Of a stretch of 64,000 nucleotides of DNA, positions 1 through 8,630 are shown in pieces (the stretch's first letter is position 1; each line of letters opens with the position of its first letter). The notes below the pieces were generated by a model. The model saw only the letters and a program-made list of their open reading frames with translations, had not been told where the DNA came from and ran no database searches. Position numbers and translations under genes: made by a program. This DNA comes from Candidatus Methanoperedens sp. (GTDB lineage Archaea; Halobacteriota; Methanosarcinia; Methanosarcinales; Methanoperedenaceae), in the NCBI GenBank assembly GCA_023249105.1, contig JAHFDG010000010.1:113701-177700 (forward strand). The letters run 5' to 3'.

Positions 1-1588
1 GTTCAAACCCTATGATGGGGTGCTCAAGCCCGAAATTCGAGATAACCCCGGGATGAATTTCCCCGAACACCCCGGTTTTCTCTCCTTTTATAATTATATC
101 GGCGCGCCTTCCTTCGATGAATGCAGGGTCGTTTGATTCCGCCACCTCATATTCAATGCGCCTCTCCCTCAAAACGGCATCCACAACAGCCTGGATTTCC
201 GTAAAATTTGCCTGCGGGTGGATGGCGACTGCGCCGAGGCGCTGCTCTGTCCTGCACGCCAGTACAACCTCACCTGCATCGAATATTCGCTGCGGGAGTT
301 CGCGGTGCTTATTAATTGACAGGATTTCAAGCAGGTTGGGTAAAATCGTAGAACGCACGATGGTATGGTCTTCGCTTATCGGATACAGGATATGGGTGAT
401 ACCTTTTTCTTTTTCGCGGCGCATCATGTCAAATTGAACCTTCTCGCTTGTAAGGGTGAATGGCATTACCTCAAAATAGCCAAGTCCAGTCATAATTTCA
501 TTTATTGAGTCCTTGAGCTTTGAAATTGGATGGGATTTACCAGTTGTGGAAGTTGAAGGCAGTTCAGGCTGGATTTTATCAAAACCATAGCCTATCCCGA
601 TATCCTCGATAAGGTCCCAGTTGTGCAGTATGTCGGAGCGGTAAGCGGGGACGGAGACTTCAATTGTCTTGCCAGAAATTCTTGCGCCGTACCTCATCTT
701 ATGAAGACAGGATATGATTTCTTCATCTGTGAGAGCGAATCCAAGAAGTTCTGTTACCTCACTATTTTCAAGGTTCATGATAGCGGGCTCAAGCTGCGGT
801 GTCTGCGACTTCCCATCAATTGTCACGGATTCGATTCTTCCTCCGCGCTCGGCAAGCGATGCGACTACGATGTTCAGGGCAACAGATACTGACCGGTCAA
901 GACCGGTAACTTCAATGAACAGGTCGGTGGTTTCCTCTGTCACCCGCGTAAGTTCGCAGTTTATTATGGGCGGGAATGAGAGCACGTTGTCCTCTGCATC
1001 AAGAATAAGCGGGTATTTATCGAATTTTTCAAGGATATTCGCGAACTTGACGCCTTTTGGATGTTTTTCCAGGATTTCCCTCATCGTCATCGGCTCTGTA
1101 AAGTCAAGCGGTATGAATTTGAAATCAGGGTCCTGTGCTATGTATTTAAAAGGCGGTTTTATTCGTGCAAGGTCATGAACACCAATGGATACTTTTCTCC
1201 TGTTCCTGCCCACAGCCCAGTGAAGCGACTCCTGCAATGCCATCAGTGATTCGATGCTTCTTGAATTGAACTGCATTCCCCGGATTACCGCGCAGGCAAG
1301 GAAGGGGCGGATTTTTTCAATTTCCTTATCTTTTGTTATTTTGATACCGGATGGCGCGACCGCAAATTCCCGGATTCCTGTTTCAATGCCAAGAAATCCC
1401 TTGAGCGCCCTCGCCACACCCTCAGTGCTGTAAAGGTCAGGCCTGTTGGGGAAAAACTCGATATCGATGTGGTCATCCTCGATTCGTTCGATATCGCACC
1501 CCATCATGGGTATGCGCCGGATTACAGTTTTTTTATCGATTCCTGAAAGTTCTTCCAGGTCATCATAATATACGGTGATAACAGGCAT
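1..1588 (-). CDS. pheT: Phenylalanyl-tRNA synthetase beta subunit (partial)
   Basis: Beta chain of phenylalanyl-tRNA synthetase, which charges tRNA-Phe as an alpha2/beta2 enzyme with PheS in the cytoplasm. Reading leftward from ATG at 1586-1588 gives an unbroken frame of 529 codons that runs off the left edge, so the C-terminus is missing. The start ([11 protein letters not shown]) and the blocks [13 protein letters not shown] and the stretch around [11 protein letters not shown] are typical of the archaeal short-form beta subunit. PheS is not in the window. A very AT-rich stretch (about 1610-1680) lies upstream and probably holds the promoter. The family call is firm; only the 3' end is unseen. 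Confidence 0.93.
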   Translation of the reverse strand, partial: MPVITVYYDDLEELSGIDKKTVIRRIPMMGCDIERIEDDHIDIEFFPNRPDLYSTEGVARALKGFLGIETGIREFAVAPSGIKITKDKEIEKIRPFLACAVIRGMQFNSRSIESLMALQESLHWAVGRNRRKVSIGVHDLARIKPPFKYIAQDPDFKFIPLDFTEPMTMREILEKHPKGVKFANILEKFDKYPLILDAEDNVLSFPPIINCELTRVTEETTDLFIEVTGLDRSVSVALNIVVASLAERGGRIESVTIDGKSQTPQLEPAIMNLENSEVTELLGFALTDEEIISCLHKMRYGARISGKTIEVSVPAYRSDILHNWDLIEDIGIGYGFDKIQPELPSTSTTGKSHPISKLKDSINEIMTGLGYFEVMPFTLTSEKVQFDMMRREKEKGITHILYPISEDHTIVRSTILPNLLEILSINKHRELPQRIFDAGEVVLACRTEQRLGAVAIHPQANFTEIQAVVDAVLRERRIEYEVAESNDPAFIEGRRADIIIKGEKTGVFGEIHPGVISNFGLEHPIIGFE

Positions 1589-1836
1589 TTTAATCGGGCT
1601 GAAAAATGAGCGGAAGATATATTAATTGTTCTGTTATAGTGTTATAGTATCATACTTATATTTTATAGTAATTTATTAACCGCAGATGAACACCCCGAGG
1701 GCGCTCGGTGGCGCATAAGGAAGAGCCGCTGCTGCTGTTGCTGCACTGGGCTGATATGTGGATGGCGAGTGTGAACGAGAGGAAGGAAGGGCTGGGATTT
1801 TAATATTTATAACTCAAAAATTTAAATATGTTTGTC
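1589..1836. other. Intergenic region with pheT promoter
   Basis: About 250 bases without a gene I can support. The part next to pheT (about 1610-1680) is AT-rich, with several TATA-like runs, and presumably drives pheT leftward. The middle (about 1690-1800) is GC-rich and contains short self-complementary runs around 1697-1715. I see no ORF with a convincing start. Confidence 0.4.
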
Positions 1837-2247
1837 TTATATAAGTTTATCAGGAGTTAATCTTTCAACAAAATCAATATTGTCAAAATGGGCATCATAG
1901 GAAACAAGCTTCGAAAGACCATTTTCTATCATGCACTGGCACACAAGGGCATCATCAAAATCGAGATGATGTTTTTCCATTATCTCCGCAGCGCATATCT
2001 TTGTATCCAGTGAAGCCACTATTATTGAAAGACCACGATATTTCAATAAACTTGAGAGAAAAATTGCGATCTCTTCACCTTTTTTCCCATAATTCTCCAT
2101 CACAATAACAATAGAATCCACATGAAAGTCAGTAATATAACCTGTCAATTCACCTTTTTCGAACCTTTTCAGCAACTTCTTCGAATCAAAGCCCTTTTTC
2201 TGACCAAGTTCTACCTCTAAAAAGATATTAGCGTCAATCAGGTACAT
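1837..2247 (-). CDS. PIN-domain toxin, VapC-like
   Basis: A 136-residue PIN-domain protein, expected to be a metal-dependent ribonuclease toxin. The sequence shows the PIN acidic set: D5 in the N-terminal strand (YLIDANIF), D98/D99 in LDFDDALV, and D118/D122 in VSYDAHFD. Length matches VapC toxins. Its start overlaps the end of the upstream RHH antitoxin gene by 14 bases, the usual translational coupling of such pairs. The target RNA cannot be read from sequence. Toxin activity is inferred from family and gene arrangement. Confidence 0.85.
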   Translation of the reverse strand: MYLIDANIFLEVELGQKKGFDSKKLLKRFEKGELTGYITDFHVDSIVIVMENYGKKGEEIAIFLSSLLKYRGLSIIVASLDTKICAAEIMEKHHLDFDDALVCQCMIENGLSKLVSYDAHFDNIDFVERLTPDKLI

Positions 2248-2527
2248 TTCTATACTTCATCGCTCTTGAAGAACGGATCTTTTTTGCTTCATGCTGCAGC
2301 TCAACACCGGATTTTTTCACATCTGAAAGCATGCACCATATTGCTTCTACAGGGTCTTTTGGGGGTTGGTGCGAAACAAGGATTTTTTGGGTCTTCCTGA
2401 CCCACTCATCAACAGCTTTTGATACTGCTATATCAATAGCATCTGCTTTACTTCCAAAACATCCAGTCGCAATTGATTTAAGCTGATTCTCTATGTTATT
2501 GGGAAGACGTACTTTCAATTCACCCAT
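2234..2527 (-). CDS. Ribbon-helix-helix antitoxin, VapB-like
   Basis: A 97-residue protein. Its N-terminus (ELKVRLPNNIENQLKSIA) has the basic beta strand and following helix of a ribbon-helix-helix DNA-binding domain. The charged C-terminal half would wrap the toxin. It precedes and overlaps the PIN-domain gene, so the pair reads as antitoxin then toxin. Such antitoxins usually bind their own promoter. I see no clean palindrome directly upstream, so autoregulation is only inferred. Confidence 0.78.
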   Translation of the reverse strand: MGELKVRLPNNIENQLKSIATGCFGSKADAIDIAVSKAVDEWVRKTQKILVSHQPPKDPVEAIWCMLSDVKKSGVELQHEAKKIRSSRAMKYRNVPD

Positions 2528-2638
2528 AGCACTAACTTTATATTAAAAGTATAAATATGTTAGGAAATGGTGATTGAGTAAAATCCTTTGGTGTTGAAGT
2601 CGTTTTAAAGATTTTGCAGTGAAAGATGAATTGAGATA

Positions 2639-2812
2639 GAACACGGATTGCACGGATAAAGCGGATAAAGCGACACCTCGCTTTATGCGGTATAGGGGTA
2701 TGCAGCAGCATACCCCTTCTTTTGATAAAACTTTCTCAAAGTTTTACACGGCTGCTCACGGATAATGAAAAATCCGCGTAAATCCGTCCGAATCCGTGTC
2801 ATCCGTGTTCAA
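2639..2812. repeat. Intergenic inverted repeat (CACGGAT type) with inner hairpin
   Basis: The left arm from 2639 (GAACACGGATTGCACGGAT) is matched in inverse orientation by the right arm ending at 2812 (ATCCGTGTCATCCGTGTTC). Between them, around 2694-2718, lies a second perfect hairpin: GGGGTATGC, a four-base loop AGCA, then GCATACCCC. The right arm is itself made of short repeats of AATCCG. A related degenerate piece occurs at about 7072-7096. It looks like a non-coding interspersed element rather than a gene. Its function is unknown to me. Confidence 0.7.
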
Positions 2813-2870
2813 GTCGTCGTTATTCCAACACCAAACTTTTTTACAGCATCGATTATTTCAGAGTCTGACC

Positions 2871-5800
2871 CTAATCTTTTTTATTTCCTTTGCCGCTCAA
2901 ATAATCAATCATTGGCTGCGTAACCAGCGGCACCACATCATCAATCATATGCGGCATCAGGTTTTCCATCACCTTTGGCATAAGCTCAGGCATCTGCTCT
3001 GCCATGTAAGCAGGCATGGGTATCCTCTCGCCAACCCGCTCAAGCATTACAGGCATGACTTTTGGCATCATCTTCGGCAAAAGTATCGGGAACAGTACGG
3101 GGAACATGGGCTTCATCAATGTAAGCGCGCCGGGAACCTTTCCCATAACCCGCATCATCTTTCCCATTCCATAGGGCATGGCATCGATAAGCTCAGGCCA
3201 CATGGTTCCCATAAGGTCTGCAAAACCTTGCGGCGTCATCAGGGCTATCATCTTCTCAAAAACCGCCCATTGCGCCCGGACTTCAGGGTTGGGGTCAGGG
3301 AACTCATATCCCAGTGCAGATGCCGCAAAACGCGCAAGGTCAACCACTTCAACTGGCACGTTCTTCGCATCCGCGCTTACTCTTAACTGGAACTGGCAGC
3401 ACGGGCACAGCGCAAGCACCTTTTCCGCACCAGCCTCAACAGCCTCATTGAGCCTAATCTCACCGACATCGGCTGCAACAGGCGGGTCTTTGAGCAGTGT
3501 CAGCACCGACCCGCAGCAATGTGCCTTTTCCCTGTTGTGGCTCATTTCGACATAAGTAACGTTCGGAATAGCCTTTATCAGGTTACGGGGCGGTTCATAA
3601 ATACCTGATACCCTGCCCATGTGGCACGAGTCATGAAATGTTACAGTTACCGGTTTTTCGGCGCTTGATTTGAATTTGAACTCGCCGGATTTTATCTTCC
3701 CGGAAAGAATCTCGCTGTAATGTTTTGAGGTGATGCCATACTCAATCCCGAGTTTTTTTGCCCAATCCGGATACACATGCCGCCACATCATATCACAGGC
3801 AGGACATGAGGTTATAACAGTATCAGCGCCTGATGCCTTTACCGCACTGATGTTCTTTCTCATGGTTTCCTCAAACACATCCCACTTGCCTGCAACCAGC
3901 ATGGGCGTAGCGCAGCAGTTTTCCTTTGACCCAAGGTATGTAAAGTCAACACCCGCTTCGTCAAGCAGCCGCACACTTGCTATCCCGATATCCTTCTCAA
4001 CAAAACTTGCTGTGCAGCCTGCGAAATAAACATTCTTCGCTTTCGTGCCCGCGCCGTGCTTTTCTTTCAGGTCTTCAGGGAACCATAACGAGCGGTCTTT
4101 CCGGTAGCCTGCCCAAATATCACCCTCTGCGCGCAGTGCCTCGGTCATCATCTCAAACGGCGGGATGGTCATTCTCTTTTCCTCATTAATGAGAAGACCG
4201 CGCAATTTCATCCACGAAGGCTCAATAGGCAGCGCCGCAGAACACCGTAAATTACACAGTTCACAAGTCGTGCAGACAAGAATGGTATCCACCATCTTCT
4301 GGTTCCACTCTTCCCGCCCTTCCATGTACTCGCGCAGCCAGTACCATTTCCCCCTCGGGCTCTGGCTCTCCCAGCCCCGCCCGTAGAACTGGTCGCACTC
4401 ATCCACGCAGTAACCGCACTGGGAGCAGGAATAAGCGTACCATGCAATATCTGCGGGAATATCACGGATGGCTGATTGCGGCAGCTCGCCAATCCTTGTA
4501 GTCACGGCATTACCGAGAGGTCGAATTAATGGTTCAAAGCTGCTGGCAATGCTGAGGGCTGTACCCAGCATTCCCCCGCCCAGAACCTTGCCAGGATTCA
4601 TTATCCCTGCCTGGTCGATTTCGGATTTAAACGCGCGAAGTTTCTGGACACGGTCTTTGCCCAGTACCTCATCTGCTTTTTTGGGGAAATATAATCCTGT
4701 TGCATAAGGGCGCCCGCCATGCTTTTCGGCGATTTTCATGATCGTAAGTACCAGCCCGAACACGAAATTGTAGCTGAACTTGCGCTGGTCGCTTGGGATA
4801 AAACCAAGAATCACGGCTTCCGGTTCGCCATTCGCGCCGTTTCGGATAATGACGCCTTCTTTTACAACAGGCTGGTTAACCGTTTTTTCTATTTCTGCCA
4901 TAACATCGCCAAGTTTCGACAGCGGAACGATGACCTCGGCAGGCACCAGCGATGGTCCAAGCCGCTTTACGACCATTAACTTAAAACGGTGTTCCCATTC
5001 CTCCTTTGCAATGCTGTCACTTAATATCTCAGCCTTACACATCTTAACAAGTTGCGGCAAAGCAGTGCGAATTGTACCCGAATCACCTGTCCTGAAGGCA
5101 AGTGTCAGGATATAAGCCACCGGGAGAAGTACACGCTCCTCTCTGGGATGACCGTGTTCTTCCATCAACGGCGCCTTATTCTTTAATTCAGCCATGCGGG
5201 GGTTGATAAAAACCATTGACCATACAGGGAGCCGGGCTTCGATGATGGATTTCACCAGTTCCTGTGTATCATGGGCATCAGGACAGGCTATGGAAATTAT
5301 ATCCACTTCCTCATGCGGCTGGATACGCAGGGTCGCTTCGGTTATAAGTCCTGTCGTGCCTTCAGCGTCGGAAATCAAATTCATGTCGTCGCCTGTGAAA
5401 TTTCTGACATCGCCCGTTGGCAGCACAACTCTTGCCGAGACAACATTCTCGCGGAAGTATCCATATTCGTAACTTCCGATGCCTGCTCCTCCCTGTGCAA
5501 GCCAGCCGCCGACGGTGGATGATGGATAGCTGGTAGGATACAGGCGCAGGGTGAGATTGCTCTTCGTTAGTTTTTTATCAAGCTGCTCCCAGCTTATTCC
5601 TGGTTGTACGGTCACAGTTTGTTTATTACGGTCGATAGCCAGCACATCTTTCATCCTGTAAAAATCCACCACGACACCTTTTTTAACCGGGATTGCCCCG
5701 CCGTAGCCCGAAGTTGCCTTGCCGCGGGGTGTGAGTGGAATCTTCTCCCTATTCGCCCACCTGACAAGTTCAATAACTTCTTCCTCACTTGCAGGCTGCA

Positions 5801-5960
5801 CCACAGCCTCAGGAATGGTATTGCCTAATAGGGGCTTTACCATGCCGGGAATGGCTGCAATGTCATGCCCGTAAAGTTTGCGTTCAGTCCTGTCAAATGT
5901 AAGTCGGTCGCCGAATTTATCAATAAGATATGCCTGTTGGCCAGCGCTTAATTTAGCCAT
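2871..5960 (-). CDS. FAD-linked oxidase fused to HdrD-like iron-sulfur protein
   Basis: A 1029-residue oxidoreductase joining a GlcD/D-lactate-dehydrogenase type flavoprotein to a GlpC/HdrD-like iron-sulfur module. Order seen: FAD_binding_4 domain (about 46-215), FAD-oxidase C-terminal domain (about 216-460), two 4Fe-4S motifs (C512/515/518/522 and C563/566/569/573), and two cysteine-rich CCG domains (C649, C682-683, C719/722; C779, C815-816, C852-855). The family oxidises 2-hydroxy acids and passes electrons to quinone-type or other carriers; the substrate here is unknown. Residues about 885-1029 form an unusual Met/Pro-rich tail. No signal peptide is seen. It is divergent from a small membrane protein across a palindrome at 6055-6086. 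Confidence 0.88.
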   Translation of the reverse strand: MAKLSAGQQAYLIDKFGDRLTFDRTERKLYGHDIAAIPGMVKPLLGNTIPEAVVQPASEEEVIELVRWANREKIPLTPRGKATSGYGGAIPVKKGVVVDFYRMKDVLAIDRNKQTVTVQPGISWEQLDKKLTKSNLTLRLYPTSYPSSTVGGWLAQGGAGIGSYEYGYFRENVVSARVVLPTGDVRNFTGDDMNLISDAEGTTGLITEATLRIQPHEEVDIISIACPDAHDTQELVKSIIEARLPVWSMVFINPRMAELKNKAPLMEEHGHPREERVLLPVAYILTLAFRTGDSGTIRTALPQLVKMCKAEILSDSIAKEEWEHRFKLMVVKRLGPSLVPAEVIVPLSKLGDVMAEIEKTVNQPVVKEGVIIRNGANGEPEAVILGFIPSDQRKFSYNFVFGLVLTIMKIAEKHGGRPYATGLYFPKKADEVLGKDRVQKLRAFKSEIDQAGIMNPGKVLGGGMLGTALSIASSFEPLIRPLGNAVTTRIGELPQSAIRDIPADIAWYAYSCSQCGYCVDECDQFYGRGWESQSPRGKWYWLREYMEGREEWNQKMVDTILVCTTCELCNLRCSAALPIEPSWMKLRGLLINEEKRMTIPPFEMMTEALRAEGDIWAGYRKDRSLWFPEDLKEKHGAGTKAKNVYFAGCTASFVEKDIGIASVRLLDEAGVDFTYLGSKENCCATPMLVAGKWDVFEETMRKNISAVKASGADTVITSCPACDMMWRHVYPDWAKKLGIEYGITSKHYSEILSGKIKSGEFKFKSSAEKPVTVTFHDSCHMGRVSGIYEPPRNLIKAIPNVTYVEMSHNREKAHCCGSVLTLLKDPPVAADVGEIRLNEAVEAGAEKVLALCPCCQFQLRVSADAKNVPVEVVDLARFAASALGYEFPDPNPEVRAQWAVFEKMIALMTPQGFADLMGTMWPELIDAMPYGMGKMMRVMGKVPGALTLMKPMFPVLFPILLPKMMPKVMPVMLERVGERIPMPAYMAEQMPELMPKVMENLMPHMIDDVVPLVTQPMIDYLSGKGNKKD

Positions 5961-6054
5961 TGTTTAACCCCCGATTCAAACTCATGGATTGAATTATTTT
6001 TGCCTGGTTTAAAGATGCATCTATATTCATATTAGTTTTTCTCCATTCATTGAA

Positions 6055-6086
6055 TTGTCAATAACAGTTTACCATAGTATTGACAA
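6055..6086. promoter_or_regulatory. Palindromic operator between divergent genes
   Basis: A perfect 9-base inverted repeat, TTGTCAATA (6055-6063) and TATTGACAA (6078-6086), separated by 14 bases. A further half-site, TTGACAAT, occurs at 6120-6127. The site lies between the divergent flavoprotein gene and the membrane protein gene. A TATA-like stretch for the rightward gene (taatataaag, about 6102-6111) lies between the palindrome and the third half-site. The geometry suits a dimeric repressor controlling both directions. Regulator not identified. Confidence 0.6.
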
Positions 6087-6162
6087 TACAATGCATAACC
6101 GTTAATATAAAGATTATGGTTGACAATCATTAGTTTGGCAATCTTCCGTAGAGGATGAAAAT

Positions 6163-6573
6163 ATGGTTTTTGGTGTAAAGACTCTCGCAATGGCAAACCT
6201 TGGAATCCAGATATTTCTTATTGTGTTTGTATTCTGTGCAGTATATTTTGTAAAAAAAGGAGACCCTATTAAGCACTGTTCCATGGTAAGAATCGCCGTT
6301 CCTCTACAAGTATTAGCTATAATTGCAGTTATGCTTCCATCATTGCTTGGCTATATCAAATTCGAACCTTTTGGAGTATTGTTTAATGCCGAGCTGCTCA
6401 TACACCATACGCTCGGGCTGCTGGTCATTGCGCTCTGGATTTACATAAACCTGGCATACGGCAACATAATTAGAATGACCCGTAATTTTCGAATATTCAT
6501 GAGAGCCGCGCTGGTCTTGTGGGTCATGGCGCTGGTATTGGGGCTGCATATATACATCAGGCTGTATGAATGA
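6163..6573 (+). CDS. Small four-helix membrane protein
   Basis: A 136-residue hydrophobic protein with four predicted membrane helices (about residues 10-28, 45-63, 78-98 and 111-131). Histidines sit at helix edges: the pair in LIHHTLGLL and one in LGLHIYIR. These could ligate heme or lie near a quinone site, but no family is certain; it is loosely reminiscent of DUF420-like proteins. It is transcribed divergently from the FAD/iron-sulfur oxidoreductase, so it may be a membrane partner of that enzyme. This is inference from position only. Confidence 0.6.
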   Translation: MVFGVKTLAMANLGIQIFLIVFVFCAVYFVKKGDPIKHCSMVRIAVPLQVLAIIAVMLPSLLGYIKFEPFGVLFNAELLIHHTLGLLVIALWIYINLAYGNIIRMTRNFRIFMRAALVLWVMALVLGLHIYIRLYE

Positions 6574-6690
6574 AGACGTCATCTGATGAATAGAAGGGAT
6601 TATTTTATGGATATGAGACTCAAAGAAAAATTTTATGGACTCTGGAAAAGCAGAAAATTGTTTAAATGAGAATCTCAAGTAGGTGGTATC

Positions 6691-7005
6691 ATGGTAACGC
6701 TTGACCCATGTGAACGGCTAAAGACAATTAAGAACCAGTTAATACCTTCAATACTTTCCAGCGCCACTTTAGAAACTGATACTCTGGATATCAAAGCAGC
6801 CATTGAAGAAACCCTGCCTGAACTGGAAATGCAGTGCTACAAACTGGTGGACAGGTGTGAGAATAAATGGCCTGATTGCGGGAAAGAAATCGAGATTTGC
6901 AGCAGGGAGAAGATTAAAGATTTGTTCAAGGATACAAGGGAGAAGCTTGAAAAGATATGGTGGGATAAAGAGAAGATGGCGGGTGAAGGTGGAGAGGGGG
7001 TTTGA
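6691..7005 (+). CDS. Hypothetical cysteine-containing helical protein
   Basis: A 104-residue soluble protein, not recognised. It is mostly helical and charged, with five cysteines (C7, C49, C56, C63, C70) spaced about seven residues apart over much of the protein. The regular spacing suggests metal binding or disulfide-bonded helices. An SD-like GGTGG lies just before the ATG. The ORF is modest in length and lacks a family match in my knowledge, so it may be lineage-specific. Confidence 0.5.
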   Translation: MVTLDPCERLKTIKNQLIPSILSSATLETDTLDIKAAIEETLPELEMQCYKLVDRCENKWPDCGKEIEICSREKIKDLFKDTREKLEKIWWDKEKMAGEGGEGV

Positions 7006-7121
7006 GGAGAGGAAAAGCTGGTGGCGGCGCAGGCTGTTGAACTTTAAGGCGCCTAGAAAAAGGAACACCAGATAAACGCGGATTAACGCAGATTATTCTC
7101 TAATGTGAGACTAATCTTTTC

Positions 7122-7571
7122 TTATCCCATCGCAGCAGCAGGAATATGCCATGAAGCTTTGCCTTTGTAAAGGCCGATTTTTTCGAGATCGTTGAGTTTA
7201 TCCTTTAAACCATTGAAATAATCTTCACCATACAATGGCACCCCTTCACGTACAGCATCAAGCGCGGTAAGCCTGAACGACATTAGCATTGTTTCAAACT
7301 CCGCTTCAGTATAACCAAGAGGTTCTATTGGAAGAGATGATGCATTGGCATCGATTAAATCTTTGATCCTTGACAGGAAATCCTGTTCAAAATTGCTGCT
7401 TATTACAATAATGTCAAAATCGCTGACGCCTGTAAAAGTTCCCTTAGCCCTTGAGCCATAGAGAATAATGCAGGCGGGCTTGAACCTCTTTATGACTTCC
7501 GTGCAGTATTCCTGAAGGGCTATCTTTATTGCATCAGGCTCTTTGCGAATTCTTTTATTTTTTTGGCGCAT
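7122..7571 (-). CDS. MNT-type nucleotidyltransferase
   Basis: Minimal nucleotidyltransferase of the MNT (antitoxin) class. It shows the core GSRAKGTFTGVSDFDIIV: the G-S helix start and the D-x-D metal pair. The ATG at 7571 is preferred because GGAG lies just upstream; an in-frame ATG at 7607 would add 12 residues and lacks a good SD. It is the last gene of a leftward MNT-HEPN-MNT set. In known HEPN-MNT pairs the MNT protein AMPylates the HEPN RNase and silences it, so this is probably an antitoxin-like protein. The longer C-terminal part (about 75-149) differs from the upstream MNT. Confidence 0.8.
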   Translation of the reverse strand: MRQKNKRIRKEPDAIKIALQEYCTEVIKRFKPACIILYGSRAKGTFTGVSDFDIIVISSNFEQDFLSRIKDLIDANASSLPIEPLGYTEAEFETMLMSFRLTALDAVREGVPLYGEDYFNGLKDKLNDLEKIGLYKGKASWHIPAAAMG

Positions 7572-7614
7572 GTCAGCGTCTCCTTTGCTATTTTCAGGGA
7601 AATCCATCCATCTT

Positions 7615-8124
7615 CTATCTTAATTCTCTTATGAATTTATGATAATTATATACAAAGAATTGCTCTAATTCTTCTCTTTGTCTGGGTATCATCCTGCCGC
7701 TTTTATCTTCAACGAATTTAAAGCACAATTCCAAAAAATCCATAGATGACCTGCAAAGGTCTCTAACTTCTTTTTCATCGTATTTCCTGTAATGTATCTT
7801 GCCGAACCTGTCAACGCCATATCTTGAAGGTATGTAATAGGATTCAAGTTTATTAACATCAGGCAGCAGCTTCATGAAATCCTTATTCAGGTCTTTAGAT
7901 TCTGGGATTACGAATTTAACAAGATAATCCGTATAGATATGTTCATCCGTGATCAAAATATCAAGGAGCGATAGACATGCTTTTGCTGATTTTTCGGAAG
8001 CCTGCTGGGAGTGGAATATTGCCATAGAGTAAAGCCCCTCTTCCAATGCAGGTTCGATAATGGAGGCATCATTCACCGCATCCAGTAAATATCTGATAGC
8101 CCTTGCTTCTTTAATATCAGACAT
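7615..8124 (-). CDS. HEPN-domain protein (putative RNase toxin)
   Basis: A 169-residue HEPN-domain protein. The segment FHSQQASEKSAKACL and the later YYIPSRYG are the recognisable HEPN helices. HEPN toxins of this class are ribonucleases with an R-x(4-6)-H motif. I cannot point to an unambiguous copy of that motif, so catalysis is uncertain. It overlaps the upstream MNT gene by 8 bases and is followed 43 bases later by a second MNT gene. The three-gene order is leftward: MNT, HEPN, MNT. Confidence 0.8.
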   Translation of the reverse strand: MSDIKEARAIRYLLDAVNDASIIEPALEEGLYSMAIFHSQQASEKSAKACLSLLDILITDEHIYTDYLVKFVIPESKDLNKDFMKLLPDVNKLESYYIPSRYGVDRFGKIHYRKYDEKEVRDLCRSSMDFLELCFKFVEDKSGRMIPRQREELEQFFVYNYHKFIRELR

Positions 8125-8515
8125 GATAGCCTACTGTATTGCCTTCCGCAATGATGGGTTTTATGTTCTCTACAACATTTTTGCACCTGAGCAGTACATC
8201 AGTTCCATAGAGAAGCCTGCTGGCATGGTATATTTCATAAAGGAAGGGAGAAGAATATTCCAGGTCATCCATGCCAATGAGCAGTATCTCAAGCGGTCTT
8301 TTTATTTTTCCAAGTAGGGAGTATCTTATTCTGGCTATTATATCCATATCTTTTTCAGGATATTCCCTTACTATTACCGCAATGTCGTAATCGCTTCTTT
8401 CGTTCTCTTTTCCTTTTGCGATGCTGCCAAATAGATATATTGCTTCGATGCCGTTTATTTCATTTAATATGGAATTGACTATTTTTTCAAGGTCTATTTT
8501 TTCGTTAGCGTCCAT
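8117..8515 (-). CDS. MNT-type nucleotidyltransferase (antitoxin-like)
   Basis: A 132-residue minimal nucleotidyltransferase with the pattern GSIAKGKENERSDYDIAVI (GS...D-x-D), close in size to antitoxin MntA. Its 3' end overlaps the HEPN gene by 8 bases, the canonical arrangement of MNT-HEPN toxin-antitoxin pairs. By family knowledge it would AMPylate a tyrosine on the HEPN partner. It is the first gene of the set, so the promoter should lie in 8516-8630. Confidence 0.82.
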   Translation of the reverse strand: MDANEKIDLEKIVNSILNEINGIEAIYLFGSIAKGKENERSDYDIAVIVREYPEKDMDIIARIRYSLLGKIKRPLEILLIGMDDLEYSSPFLYEIYHASRLLYGTDVLLRCKNVVENIKPIIAEGNTVGYHV

Positions 8516-8630
8516 TATTTTACCTCATTGCAGCGGTAGAAATATGGCATGAAGCCTTAATAATCCAAGAACTCAATAATACCTCTTTTAGACATATTCA
8601 ACGTTCTTTTTAACATCTTCAGCAACATTT

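Noticed and set aside
6586..6669. 27-codon ORF (MNRRDYFMDM...) after the small membrane protein
   Set aside because: Too short and lacking a good SD at a suitable distance; left out of the feature list.
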